Positions 8,119 through 17,083 of a stretch of DNA of 27,448 nucleotides are shown piece by piece. A program made the translations under genes and the position numbers. Positions within the stretch are counted from its first letter, which is position 1. The number at the start of each line of letters is the position of its first letter. Under the pieces are notes generated by a model. The model saw nothing but the letters and a program-made list of their open reading frames with translations. It did no database searches and had not been told where the DNA came from. The DNA is from CAZDRI01 sp964508055 (GTDB taxonomy: Bacteria; Pseudomonadota; Gammaproteobacteria; PS1; Pseudothioglobaceae), in NCBI GenBank assembly GCA_964508055.1, contig CAZDRI010000022.1:1-27448 (forward strand), given 5' to 3'.

Positions 8119-9009
8119 CTAAATAAAAATTCCATAAGGATCAAAAACATTTTTTAATTTTTCTTCAATTATTTTTATATTTTTATCCTTTTTAGTTTTT
8201 ATTCTTTTAGTAGTTAAGATATATCTTTTTACCCCACACCAATCAACCGCTAAAGTGTTAGTTTCAACCTTTGCAGTGCTAGTTGTTATAGTTTGCTGTA
8301 AAAATTCATTAGCATTTAATTTTGGTCGTAATGGGTTTAATATTTGCCAAATAGTAGCATCTGTTTTTATAGCATCTTGTCTTTTATAATCACCATACAA
8401 ACGATAATAAAACTTATCTTGATAATAAGCGCAAGCTGATAAAGGCAAAGAGCTACTAGCCATCTTATTCATTAATTTAATAGCAGCAGTATTAGATATT
8501 TCTAACATATAAGTCTGCTCCTTAACTTTTGGCAGCACTTTAAAACTTATCTCAGTTATTAGAGCAAGCCTACCTCTTGAGCCTACTAACAGCCTTGCAA
8601 CATCATAGCCCGCAACATTTTTCATCATCTGCCCACCAAAATTAAGTTCATTACCTTTGCCATCAATTATTTTTATCCCAAGCACAAAATCCCTTAAATA
8701 GCCTCTAAAATAAGCACCAGGTCCTGATAAAGCTAGTGCGTAACTTCCTCCAATTGAGGAATTATTATAATCAGGTGGTTCAAATGCTAATATTTGATTA
8801 TTTTGAGCTAGTATTTCTTTTAAGTCAGATAATTTTGTTCCTGCTTTTACAGTTATTACTAATTCTTCAGGGTAATAACTTATAACACCTTGATAATTGC
8901 TTATATCAAGCATATCAACATTATCTTTTAATTTAACTTTACTTTGATTAGCTACAATTTGGATTTTTTTATTAGTATTTATAGCCTCAATTATTCTATC
9001 TTTAAACAC
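8119..9009 (-). CDS. glcE: Glycolate dehydrogenase FAD subunit GlcE, short form
   Basis: A 296-residue FAD-binding subunit of the GlcDEF complex. Recognisable are the segment LAFEPPDYNNSSIGGSYALALSGP, then RGYLRDFVLGIKIIDGKG and GGQMMKNVAGYDVARLLVGS (about 123-142) followed by RGRLALITEISFKV, all typical of GlcE. It starts with GTG directly abutting the glcD TAA (TAAGTG), with AGAGGT upstream. E. coli GlcE is 350 residues. This one ends VFDPYGIFI, where relatives continue with NPGR and a few more residues, so the C-terminus is clipped. The TAG stop is part of the glcF AGGAG site. Function is likely kept, but that is inference. Confidence 0.92.
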   Translation of the reverse strand: MFKDRIIEAINTNKKIQIVANQSKVKLKDNVDMLDISNYQGVISYYPEELVITVKAGTKLSDLKEILAQNNQILAFEPPDYNNSSIGGSYALALSGPGAYFRGYLRDFVLGIKIIDGKGNELNFGGQMMKNVAGYDVARLLVGSRGRLALITEISFKVLPKVKEQTYMLEISNTAAIKLMNKMASSSLPLSACAYYQDKFYYRLYGDYKRQDAIKTDATIWQILNPLRPKLNANEFLQQTITTSTAKVETNTLAVDWCGVKRYILTTKRIKTKKDKNIKIIEEKLKNVFDPYGIFI

Positions 9010-10446
9010 TTAAAACCTCTCTAATTCAGAAAATGGCAAATTATTATTATGCACATGCATTTTTCCAAGCTCTGCACAACGATGTAAAGTAGGGACAGCT
9101 TTACCTGGATTTAGCAAATTTTGAGGGTCAAAGGCTTTTTTTATATTATGAAAAACTGTTAATTCTAAATTGTTAAATTGAGCGCACATTGAGTTTAATT
9201 TTTCAACACCTACTCCATGCTCTCCAGTTATATTGCCTCCATAATCTACACAAAGATTAAGTATTTTCTCTCCTAACTCTTCAGTCTTTTCCAATTCTCC
9301 CGCCTTATTAGCATCGTATAAAATTAAAGGATGTAAATTACCATCACCAGCATGAAAAACATTAGCAACAGATAAATTATATTGCTGAGAAAGTTTTGCT
9401 ATAGTTTGTAAAATTTGGGCTAATTTGCGTCTAGGGATAGTGCCGTCTATACAATAATAATCAGGAGAAATTCTACCAATTGCTGGAAATGCTGCTTTAC
9501 GCCCTTGCCATAATTTCAAGCGTTCTTCGTTATTTTCAGCTTTTTTTATTACCTCAGCACCAATATCTTTTAATATTTTGCTAACTACTTTAAGCTCTTT
9601 TAGAACTTGAGTTTTATTACCATCTAATTCGCATAATAATAATGCTTTGGCATTAATAGGATAACCTGCTTGGACGAAATCTTCTGCAGCACGAATTGCA
9701 AGCTCATCCATCATTTCAAGACCTGCAGGTATTATGCCGTGTTTTATAATTTCTTTAACAGCATTAGCACAATTTTCTACTTTTGAAAACCCTGCAGTAA
9801 TTAATTTAGCAGTTTCAGGTTTTGGAGTAAGTTTTAGTTCAATCTCGGTAATAATACCTAACAAGCCTTCAGAGCCATTTAAGAGTGCAAGTAAATCAAG
9901 ACTATCTTGATTTTGTTTTAGCAATATTTCATCACCATTTATAGTTAAAAATTTAATACTTAAAACATTATTAACTGTAAGTCCATATTTTAAACAATGC
10001 ACTCCTCCAGCATTTTCTGCGACATTACCGCCTATCGTGCAAGCAATTTGAGATGATGGATCAGGTGCATAATAAAGACCATATTCATCAACCTTTTCAG
10101 TTACTTGGATATTTATAACTCCAGGCTCTACTATTGCTATTCTTCTATCAATATCAACTGTTAAAATTTTATTAAGTTTTGATAATACTAATAACACTCC
10201 ATTTTTTAAAGGAAGAGCTCCTCCTGATAAACTTGTGCCTGCTCCTCTTGTTACTATGGGAATGTTATGCTTTTTACAAACTTTTAATATTTGTTTTATT
10301 TCACTAACATTATTAGGCAAAGCCACTGCTAATGGTTTTTGTCTATAAGCTGATAGAGCATCGCATTCAAATACAGACAACTCCTCATCTTTAATAAGTA
10401 AATTATCGCTTGCTAATATAGTTTGCAGGTCATCTATAATATTCAT
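9010..10446 (-). CDS. glcD: Glycolate dehydrogenase catalytic FAD subunit GlcD
   Basis: A 478-residue flavoprotein that oxidises glycolate (or D-lactate) to glyoxylate. The PCMH-type FAD domain shows IPIVTRGAGTSLSGGALPL at about 62-80 and DPSSQIACTIGGNVAENAGG near 129-148. The C-terminal FAD-oxidase domain shows FHAGDGNLHPL near 364-374 and ITGEHGVGVEK near 403-413, ending with FDPQNLLNPGKAVP. Length is close to E. coli GlcD (499). It is first in a tight run with glcE, glcF, DUF2007 and hemJ. It has no clear ribosome binding site. Its promoter must lie within the methyltransferase remnant region upstream. Together with the aminotransferase at 10813 it suggests glycolate-to-glycine salvage. 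Confidence 0.95.
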   Translation of the reverse strand: MNIIDDLQTILASDNLLIKDEELSVFECDALSAYRQKPLAVALPNNVSEIKQILKVCKKHNIPIVTRGAGTSLSGGALPLKNGVLLVLSKLNKILTVDIDRRIAIVEPGVINIQVTEKVDEYGLYYAPDPSSQIACTIGGNVAENAGGVHCLKYGLTVNNVLSIKFLTINGDEILLKQNQDSLDLLALLNGSEGLLGIITEIELKLTPKPETAKLITAGFSKVENCANAVKEIIKHGIIPAGLEMMDELAIRAAEDFVQAGYPINAKALLLCELDGNKTQVLKELKVVSKILKDIGAEVIKKAENNEERLKLWQGRKAAFPAIGRISPDYYCIDGTIPRRKLAQILQTIAKLSQQYNLSVANVFHAGDGNLHPLILYDANKAGELEKTEELGEKILNLCVDYGGNITGEHGVGVEKLNSMCAQFNNLELTVFHNIKKAFDPQNLLNPGKAVPTLHRCAELGKMHVHNNNLPFSELERF

Positions 10447-10519
10447 ATTGTTTTACAAAATCTTTAATACTACCTTTTATGTTCTTGTCTATATCTAATT
10501 CTATAATTATCAATATATT

Positions 10520-10741
10520 CTAATTTGTTATTATTATCATTATCATAGCACCAAAATATTTAACCATTACAGCTCTTAGTTTTTCTAATTTTTGCCCCAA
10601 TTTTATAGCTACTGCTAAAGTTATACCGCTGCCAGCAAAAGGGTATAAAACTAAGTCATTCTCTTTACTACTTGATAAAATGATTCTTTTGAGTAGTTCT
10701 TCTGGTTTTTGAGTTGAGTGTGCTTTTTTACCGTAATATTT
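10520..10741 (-). pseudogene. Decayed C-terminal remnant of a DNA methyltransferase
   Basis: In one minus-strand frame, between a TAA at 10744-10742 and a TAG at 10522-10520, the DNA reads KYYGKKAHSTQKPEELLKRI, then ILSSSKENDLVLYPFAGSGI and TLAVAIKLGQKLEKL. This is the C-terminal part of beta/gamma-class N4/N6 DNA methyltransferases (HxTQKPEELLxRII...VLDPFAGSGTT...A...GR), with the AdoMet motif I FAGSG preserved. Asp to Tyr before PF and Thr to Ile after GSG depart from consensus. No N-terminal catalytic (D/S)PP(Y/W) motif or start is found. Past 10560 a plausible continuation shifts frame (CYDNDNNNKLEYIDNYRIRY, ending at a TAG near 10472). It lies in the otherwise gene-free stretch 10447-10812 and implies loss of a restriction-modification or orphan methylase gene. 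Confidence 0.8.
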
Positions 10742-10769
10742 TTATATCTTATGATTTAACTCTAATTAA

Positions 10770-10797
10770 TTGACATTATAATATGTGTTTTTATTAA
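10770..10797 (+). promoter_or_regulatory. Candidate promoter for the aminotransferase gene
   Basis: A perfect -35 TTGACA (10770-10775) is followed after 16 bp by TATTAA (10792-10797). The resulting leader would be short. A perfect TATAAT at 10777-10782 is an alternative -10, but its -35 is poor. Either way the start region lies between the methyltransferase remnant and the ATG at 10813. Confidence 0.35.
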
Positions 10798-10812
10798 GCA
10801 CATAGAATTATT

Positions 10813-11931
10813 ATGAAAATCTTTAATCCACCTATTAGAACCCTTATGGGACCAGGTCCTTCAGATGTTCATCCAAGAGTTTTACAAGCAATGGCTAAAC
10901 CTACTATTGGGCATTTAGATCCTAAATTTATAGCAATGATGGATGAGATTAAAAAATCACTTCAATATGCTTTTCAAACTAAAAATAAACTCACTATACC
11001 TGTATCAGCTCCTGGTTCTGCTGGTATGGAAACTTGTTTTGTAAACTTAGTAGAGCCAAATGATAAAGTCATAGTTTGTATCAATGGTGTGTTTGGTATG
11101 CGTATGAAAGAAAATGTTGAAAGACTTGGCGGAGAATGCATAGTAGTAGAAAATAATTGGGGTGAAGCAGTTGATGCCCAAAAGTTAGAAGACACTTTAA
11201 AAAAACACCCTGATACTAAAATTGTAGCTTTTGTGCATGCTGAAACTTCAACTGGTGCTTTATCTGATGCTAAAACTTTATGTGCAATTGCTCATAAATA
11301 TGACTCAATAACTATTGTTGATGCTGTTACTTCATTAGCAGGTTGTGAGCTAAAAGTTGATGATTGGGATATTGATGCTATATATTCTGGCACTCAAAAA
11401 TGCTTATCTTGTGCTCCTGGCTTATCACCAATAAGCTTTAATGATAGAGCATTAGCAAAAATAAAAAACAGGAAATCAAAAGTCCAAAGTTGGTTTTTAG
11501 ATTTAAATTTAGTTATGGATTATTGGGGTGATAATGATAACAAAACTCAAAGAGCTTATCATCATACTGCTCCAGTTAATGCTTTATATGGTTTGCATGA
11601 AGCATTAGTAATGCTAAAAGAAGAAGGGTTAGAAAATTCTTGGAAAAGGCATTTTGATAATCATTTAAAATTAAAACAAGGTTTAAATGCTATGGGAATT
11701 GAATTTGTAGTTAAAGAAAATGAAAGACTTCCTCAACTAAATAGTGTCTGGATACCAAAGAATATTGATGATGCTAAATTTAGAGCTAAACTTTTAAATG
11801 AATATAATTTAGAAATAGGAGCAGGTCTTGGTGCTTTTCAAGCTAAAGTATGGCGAATAGGACTCATGGGTTATGCAGCTAGGGAAGAGAATATTATATT
11901 TGCGTTAGCTGCAATAAAAAACTCTATCTAA
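10813..11931 (+). CDS. Class V aminotransferase (alanine/serine--glyoxylate transaminase type)
   Basis: A 372-residue PLP enzyme of fold type I, class V. The opening MGPGPSDVHPRVLQAMAKPT, continued by IGHLDPKF, is diagnostic for alanine-glyoxylate/serine-pyruvate aminotransferases. The sequence has APGSAGMETCFVNLVEP near 61-77, HAETSTGALSD near 141, the PLP-binding Asp in IVDAVTSLAG, and the Schiff-base Lys196 in YSGTQKCLSCAPG. The C-terminal RIGLMGYAAREENI matches the family. The likely reaction is amino transfer to glyoxylate giving glycine. It is divergent from the glc run, with only the pseudogene between, so the two probably form a functional pair for glycolate salvage. Amino-donor preference (Ala or Ser) cannot be read from sequence. 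Confidence 0.93.
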   Translation: MKIFNPPIRTLMGPGPSDVHPRVLQAMAKPTIGHLDPKFIAMMDEIKKSLQYAFQTKNKLTIPVSAPGSAGMETCFVNLVEPNDKVIVCINGVFGMRMKENVERLGGECIVVENNWGEAVDAQKLEDTLKKHPDTKIVAFVHAETSTGALSDAKTLCAIAHKYDSITIVDAVTSLAGCELKVDDWDIDAIYSGTQKCLSCAPGLSPISFNDRALAKIKNRKSKVQSWFLDLNLVMDYWGDNDNKTQRAYHHTAPVNALYGLHEALVMLKEEGLENSWKRHFDNHLKLKQGLNAMGIEFVVKENERLPQLNSVWIPKNIDDAKFRAKLLNEYNLEIGAGLGAFQAKVWRIGLMGYAAREENIIFALAAIKNSI

Positions 11932-11946
11932 TAATAGTTTAATAAC

Positions 11947-11971
11947 TATAATTAAATTTAGCTTAATTATA
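11947..11971 (+). other. AT-only inverted repeat between aminotransferase and FAD/Fe-S gene
   Basis: A perfect 9-bp inverted repeat, TATAATTAA and TTAATTATA, separated by seven bases, lies in the 58-bp gap. It could be a weak transcript-end hairpin or an operator for the following gene. It has no G-C pair and no T-run right after, so it is not a convincing terminator. Palindromes of this kind also arise easily in AT-rich DNA. Confidence 0.3.
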
Positions 11972-11989
11972 ATTTATAAAATCTAATAA

Positions 11990-14900
11990 ATGCAATACCG
12001 AGAAATTCCTTATAACTATACTTCTTTTTCTGATGAAGAAATTGTAGCTAGATTTTTAGGTGATGATGCTTGGAATATCTTAAACAAACTTCGCTCAGAT
12101 CGTAAAACTGGAAGGTCTGCTAGAATGCTTTTTGAAGTATTAGGTGATATTTGGGTAATAAACAGAAATCCATATATTCAAGAAGATTTAGTCTCTAATA
12201 AAAAAAGAAGGCAATTACTAATTGATGCACTTTATCATAGAATTAATCAAATTAAAAATAGAGCTGATGATAATAAATTAGTAACAAAACTTATCGCTAA
12301 AGTTGAAACTTCTATTGTAGCTTTTGAAAAAAACATAAATGGCTTTAATAAATTTAGAGAAAAGGTAAGAAAAAAACTTTTAGCTGTAACTAATAAAAAT
12401 AATATTCGTTTTGACCCTATGTCTAGAGCTATATCAAGCACTGATGCTACTGATTGGAGAGTAGAAATACCTTTAGTAGTTATATGCCCTGATAATGAAT
12501 TAGAAGTACAAAAAATTGTCAAAACATTAATAGAATTAAAACTTAGTATTATCCCTAGAGGTGGAGGCACAGGATATACAGGCAGTGCAGTGCCATTATT
12601 TGATAAAAGTGCTGTTATAAATTGTGAAAAATTAACATCTATAAGCCCAATAGGATTAGATAAAAAAAATGCTATTAATTTTATTGAAGTTGGTACTGGA
12701 GTAGTTACCAAAAAAGTATCAGATATAGCATATAAAAATAAGCTAATTTTTGCAGTAGACCCTACATCTCAAGATGCTTGCACTATAGGCGGTAATATTG
12801 CAATGAATGCTGGTGGTAAAAAAGCTGTGCGTTATGGAACTACTATTGATAATTTACTATCTTGGAAAATGGTAAGACCAGATTGTTCATGGTTAGAAGT
12901 AGAAAGATTAAATCATAATAAAAATAAAATTTCATTATTAGATGAAATTGAATTTAAACTTAACTATCTAAAAGATGATGCTAAAACTGTTGTAAAAAGT
13001 GAAATTATAAAAACAGATGCCAAAAAAATACGTAAATCAGGATTGGGGAAAGATGTAACTAATAAATTTTTACATGGGATACCAGGTATTCAAAAAGAAG
13101 GATGTGATGGAATTATAACCTCAGCTAAATTTATTTTGCATAAACCAAATCCTTATATTAGCACAATTTGTTTAGAGTTTTTCAACCCTGATCTTAGAGA
13201 TGCTGTTACCAGCATAGCAAAAGTAAAAGAGCTGATTGATGATGTTAAATCTGTTGATTTAATGGGAATGGAGCATTTAGATTATCAATATGTTAGGGCG
13301 CTAAACTATACAACTAAAGCAAATAGATTAGAACTGCCAAAAATGATATTGATTATTGATATAAGTGCAACAAGTAAAAAAACACTAAATGAATATGCAG
13401 AAAATATTGTTCAAATTGCTAATAATTGTCAAGGTGAGGGTTTTATAGCAAAAAATGAAAAGGAACGAGCCCTTTTTTGGAAAGATAGGATAAATACTGC
13501 CCAAATTGCTAGCCATACTAATGCTTTTAAAATCAATGAAGATGTTGTTATATCGCTTGACAAGTTAGCAAAATACAGTGATAGAATTGAACATATAAAT
13601 ATTCGCTTAGCTATAGAAAATAGACTAAAAGCTATAATAGATTTAAAAGAATATTTAACTAAAATAGTAAAAACAAACGAATTTTTTGCTTTAAAGTCAG
13701 ACTATGCTTTTGAAATTATAAGCAAGATTAAAGGTTTTTATGAAAATGTTATAAATAATTTAGACGATGAAAAAACTTTTAGAAAAATTCAAGCTAATTC
13801 TGATTTAGTATCTTTTAAGATACTAATATTAAAACCTTTAGATGATTTATTTACTGGGGAATTATTTGCTGAAAATCGTTTAATATTTGAAAAAATCTAT
13901 AAAAAGCACCTTAAAAAAAGAATATTTATAGCTACTCATATGCATGCTGGTGATGGCAATATTCATACTAATATACCTGTGCATTCACACGATATAGAAA
14001 TGCTTAAAAAAGCAAACGAGGTTGTTGATGAAATTATGGATTTGGTTAAAAAATTAGATGGTGTTATATCTGGTGAACATGGTATTGGCATAACAAAATA
14101 TAAATACTTAGATAATAATTATAAAAAAGATTTTATTGATTATAAAAAGCTTATAGACCCAGATAATAACTTTAATAAAGGCAAGTTATTAACAGGTGCA
14201 GATTTAAGAAATGCTTATACTCCATCTTTAAGACTAGTAGAACAAGAAGCCATTATTTTAGAAGATAGTGAATTAGGAAATATTAACCAAATGATTAAAA
14301 ATTGTCTTAGATGTGGCAAATGTAAGCCTATATGCACAACTCATGTTCCTGAGGCTAATCTATTATATTCGCCTCGCGATAAAATTATTGCAACTAATTT
14401 AGTTGTTGAGGCTTTTCTCTACGAAGAGCAAACAAGAAGAGGGATATCTTTTAACCATTTTGATGAGTTAAATGAAATATCTGATCATTGCACTATTTGT
14501 CATCTATGTTTGCCACCATGTCCTGTAAATATTGATTTTGGTGATGTATCAGTTGCAATACGCAGTATTTTGAATAGGTATAACAAGAAAAAAACTGATG
14601 TTTTTAGCTATGCGTCAATGGCATATTTGAATGCTAGCAATCCTTTTAGAATTAAATTAGCTAAAAGATTTATTGATTTGAGCTATAAAAGCCAAAGAAT
14701 AATAAGAAAACTAGCAAATATTAAAAAAGCTAAAATTCCTGATAAAACTACTAAATCACCTAATATGTCAATTAGAGTGAAAACTCTCTTAGACAAGCCT
14801 TTTCCAAAAGATACTACCACTAAACCTTTTCGGGCCTTATTAAAAATAGAATCATCTACAGATGTTTATGTATTGACTAATAAAGATAAAACTAATGAAA

Positions 14901-15676
14901 AGTCTGCAGCTGTATTTTATTTTCCTGGATGTGGTTCTGAAAGGTTATTTTCTCAAATTGGATTAGCAACCTTAGCTTTAATTTATCACACTGGGGCAAA
15001 AATAATTTTACCTCCTGGCTATTTGTGTTGTGGCTATCCTCAAAATGCTGATGGCGATATTAATAAAGCAAAGAAAATCACCACTGATAATAGAGTCTTA
15101 TTGCATCGTGTTGCTAACACTTTAAATTATTTAGATATTAAAACTGTAATAACATCTTGTGGCACTTGCATTGACCAGTTATACGGCTATGAATTTGATA
15201 AGATATTTAAAGGTAGTTCACTTATTGATATCCATGAATATTTATATGAAAAAAATATAAAATTAGCTAAAAATAACGATAATTATTTATATCACCAGCC
15301 TTGTCATAACCCTATTAAAAATTATAATGCTAAGAAAATAATAACAGAAATAATCGGCTCAAATCTAATTACTAATGACAGATGCTGCGGTGATTCAGGA
15401 ATCTTTGCCATATCAAGACCTGATATAGCTAAGCAAGTTAAATTTAAAAAAGAAAAAATAATTAACGAAGATTTAAGAAAACTTAATGAAAATAAAAAAC
15501 AAAAAACCACTATTCTTACTACCTGTCCTGCATGTCGTCAAGGTTTAGCAAAATATGCTAATACTACTAAAATTGACCCTAAATATCCTATAGAAATACT
15601 TGCTGAAAATAAATTAGGTGATAATTGGCAAAGTGATTTTATAGAAAATGTGCAGATAGAAAATGTATTATTATAA
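11990..15676 (+). CDS. Giant FAD/Fe-S fusion oxidoreductase (DUF3683 type, D-2-hydroxyacid dehydrogenase-like)
   Basis: A 1228-residue fusion. The N-terminal YREIPYNYTSFSDEEIV and TGRSARMLFEVLGDIWVINR (about 3-60) is the conserved cap of proteobacterial proteins labelled DUF3683/FAD-binding oxidoreductase. Next comes a PCMH FAD domain with PRGGGTGYTGSAVPLF (189-204) and DPTSQDACTIGGNIAMNAGG (257-276). The FAD-oxidase C domain has HMHAGDGNIH near 648 and SGEHGIGITK near 693. Two [4Fe-4S] motifs follow, CLRCGKCKPIC (near 774) and CTICHLCLPPC (near 833). Two CCG half-domains end the protein, LCCGYPQ near 1012 and CCGDSG near 1131. It thus carries a GlcD-like and a GlcF-like half in one chain and probably oxidises a 2-hydroxy acid to feed quinones. 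The substrate is unknown. No ribosome binding site is evident. Confidence 0.9.
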   Translation: MQYREIPYNYTSFSDEEIVARFLGDDAWNILNKLRSDRKTGRSARMLFEVLGDIWVINRNPYIQEDLVSNKKRRQLLIDALYHRINQIKNRADDNKLVTKLIAKVETSIVAFEKNINGFNKFREKVRKKLLAVTNKNNIRFDPMSRAISSTDATDWRVEIPLVVICPDNELEVQKIVKTLIELKLSIIPRGGGTGYTGSAVPLFDKSAVINCEKLTSISPIGLDKKNAINFIEVGTGVVTKKVSDIAYKNKLIFAVDPTSQDACTIGGNIAMNAGGKKAVRYGTTIDNLLSWKMVRPDCSWLEVERLNHNKNKISLLDEIEFKLNYLKDDAKTVVKSEIIKTDAKKIRKSGLGKDVTNKFLHGIPGIQKEGCDGIITSAKFILHKPNPYISTICLEFFNPDLRDAVTSIAKVKELIDDVKSVDLMGMEHLDYQYVRALNYTTKANRLELPKMILIIDISATSKKTLNEYAENIVQIANNCQGEGFIAKNEKERALFWKDRINTAQIASHTNAFKINEDVVISLDKLAKYSDRIEHINIRLAIENRLKAIIDLKEYLTKIVKTNEFFALKSDYAFEIISKIKGFYENVINNLDDEKTFRKIQANSDLVSFKILILKPLDDLFTGELFAENRLIFEKIYKKHLKKRIFIATHMHAGDGNIHTNIPVHSHDIEMLKKANEVVDEIMDLVKKLDGVISGEHGIGITKYKYLDNNYKKDFIDYKKLIDPDNNFNKGKLLTGADLRNAYTPSLRLVEQEAIILEDSELGNINQMIKNCLRCGKCKPICTTHVPEANLLYSPRDKIIATNLVVEAFLYEEQTRRGISFNHFDELNEISDHCTICHLCLPPCPVNIDFGDVSVAIRSILNRYNKKKTDVFSYASMAYLNASNPFRIKLAKRFIDLSYKSQRIIRKLANIKKAKIPDKTTKSPNMSIRVKTLLDKPFPKDTTTKPFRALLKIESSTDVYVLTNKDKTNEKSAAVFYFPGCGSERLFSQIGLATLALIYHTGAKIILPPGYLCCGYPQNADGDINKAKKITTDNRVLLHRVANTLNYLDIKTVITSCGTCIDQLYGYEFDKIFKGSSLIDIHEYLYEKNIKLAKNNDNYLYHQPCHNPIKNYNAKKIITEIIGSNLITNDRCCGDSGIFAISRPDIAKQVKFKKEKIINEDLRKLNENKKQKTTILTTCPACRQGLAKYANTTKIDPKYPIEILAENKLGDNWQSDFIENVQIENVLL

Positions 15677-15772
15677 TGTTCACTAAAGTTTAGCCAAGTT
15701 AAGGATATTGCATTGAATAGGGTGGTAATATTTTATAAGTAAAACTAGCTGTACAGTGATTAAGTTTTTATT

Positions 15773-17083
15773 TTAAAACATTGCTATTAGTTTATCTAAA
15801 TGGTTTATCCTTGACCCCTTAACTAATATTGTATATTTTTTGTCTTTTGTGCTATCTTTTATATATTTATAAAGAGTTGAAATATCATTAAAATGTTTAA
15901 TTCCATCATAATATTTAGCATCATCTCCAAAGGTGTATATTTTTTCTATTCCTAAGTATTTTGCATAATGACCAATTTCCCTATGATAATATTTAGAATT
16001 ATCGCCTAATTCACTCATAGCACCTAATATTATAATTTTTTCATTATCAAAGCTCATCAAGGTATCTAGCGCTTTTTTTGTTGATGTAGGTCCAGCATTG
16101 TAGCTATCATCTAATATTGTTAGATTATCAACTTTTAATACATTAAGTCTGCCAGCAGTTGGTGTTACTTTTTCTAAGCCTTTTTTTATATTTTTTAAAC
16201 TAACACCTAAAGATAGAGCAGAAGCACTTGCAGCTAAAGCATTTTCAGATTGATGTTTGCCTATTAGCTGCAAATTTATTTTTATTTTTTCATTTTTATG
16301 ATTAATATTAAAACTAATGCCTTTTGTAGTTTCTACAATATCGCTACAATAAATGTCAGTATTGTTACCGTAGAAAGTTATATTGTTAGTTTTTAATAAT
16401 TTAAGCCATCTTTTTTTATAATCAGAATTATTATCAACGATAGCTAAGTTATCTTTTTTAAGGCTAGTATATAACTCACCTTTGGATTTTATTAAATTTT
16501 CTAAAGAGCCAAATTCTCCAATATGAGCATCATTAACATTGGTAATCATCCCGACATCAGGCATTACTGTTTTTGCTAAATATTCAATTTCTCCTCTGTG
16601 ATTTGCTCCCATTTCTAATACTAAGTATTTATGCTTTTTAGCTATTTGAAATAATGTAAGAGGAACACCTATATTATTATTAAGATTTCCTATAGTTTTA
16701 ATGCACTTATATTCTAATTTTAAAATTGAATATAACATTTCTTTAGTGGTAGTTTTGCCATTACTACCAGTAATAGCTATGATTTTTATATTATTTTTCT
16801 TACGCCACCAGCTTGCTAATTTAGCCATAGCTGAACTACTATCATTAACTTCAATTAGCGGGACATCAATAGCGATTTTTTTTTCACTAATAACTGCTGC
16901 TGCACCATTTTTAATAGCAGCATTAATAAAATTATGACCATCAAAATTATTACCTTTTATAGCTATAAATAAATTACCTTTTTTAATAGTGCGGGAGTCA
17001 ATGCTTACCCCTTTAAACTCTGTCTTAGTTTTAATGTCAGTGTTAAATACTTCTGATAATTTGTTTAATTTAGCGTTAATCAT
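15773..17083 (-). CDS. murF: UDP-N-acetylmuramoyl-tripeptide--D-alanyl-D-alanine ligase MurF
   Basis: A 436-residue cytoplasmic Mur ligase that adds D-Ala-D-Ala to UDP-MurNAc-tripeptide. The N-terminal domain has GVSIDSRTIKKGNLFIAIKG and GHNFINAAIKNGAAAVIS. The ATP loop ITGSNGKTTTKEML has its GSNGKT at 106-111. The central domain has VLEMGANHRGEIEYLAK and NVNDAHIGEFGS, and the C-terminal domain LDDSYNAGPTSTKKAL. Length is normal (E. coli 452). Its ATG overlaps the murE TGA by four bases (ATGA), so translation is coupled. It is the last gene here; mraY, murD and ftsW do not follow, because a convergent gene ends 96 bp beyond. Confidence 0.96.
   Translation of the reverse strand: MINAKLNKLSEVFNTDIKTKTEFKGVSIDSRTIKKGNLFIAIKGNNFDGHNFINAAIKNGAAAVISEKKIAIDVPLIEVNDSSSAMAKLASWWRKKNNIKIIAITGSNGKTTTKEMLYSILKLEYKCIKTIGNLNNNIGVPLTLFQIAKKHKYLVLEMGANHRGEIEYLAKTVMPDVGMITNVNDAHIGEFGSLENLIKSKGELYTSLKKDNLAIVDNNSDYKKRWLKLLKTNNITFYGNNTDIYCSDIVETTKGISFNINHKNEKIKINLQLIGKHQSENALAASASALSLGVSLKNIKKGLEKVTPTAGRLNVLKVDNLTILDDSYNAGPTSTKKALDTLMSFDNEKIIILGAMSELGDNSKYYHREIGHYAKYLGIEKIYTFGDDAKYYDGIKHFNDISTLYKYIKDSTKDKKYTILVKGSRINHLDKLIAMF

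Noticed and set aside
12247..12711. A 154-codon minus-strand frame inside the FAD/Fe-S gene
   Set aside because: It lies opposite conserved FAD-binding motifs and shows no independent coding signs.
15677..15772. Spacer between the convergent FAD/Fe-S gene and murF as a terminator or small RNA
   Set aside because: No stem with a following T-run was found; only a short CTGTACAG palindrome is present.
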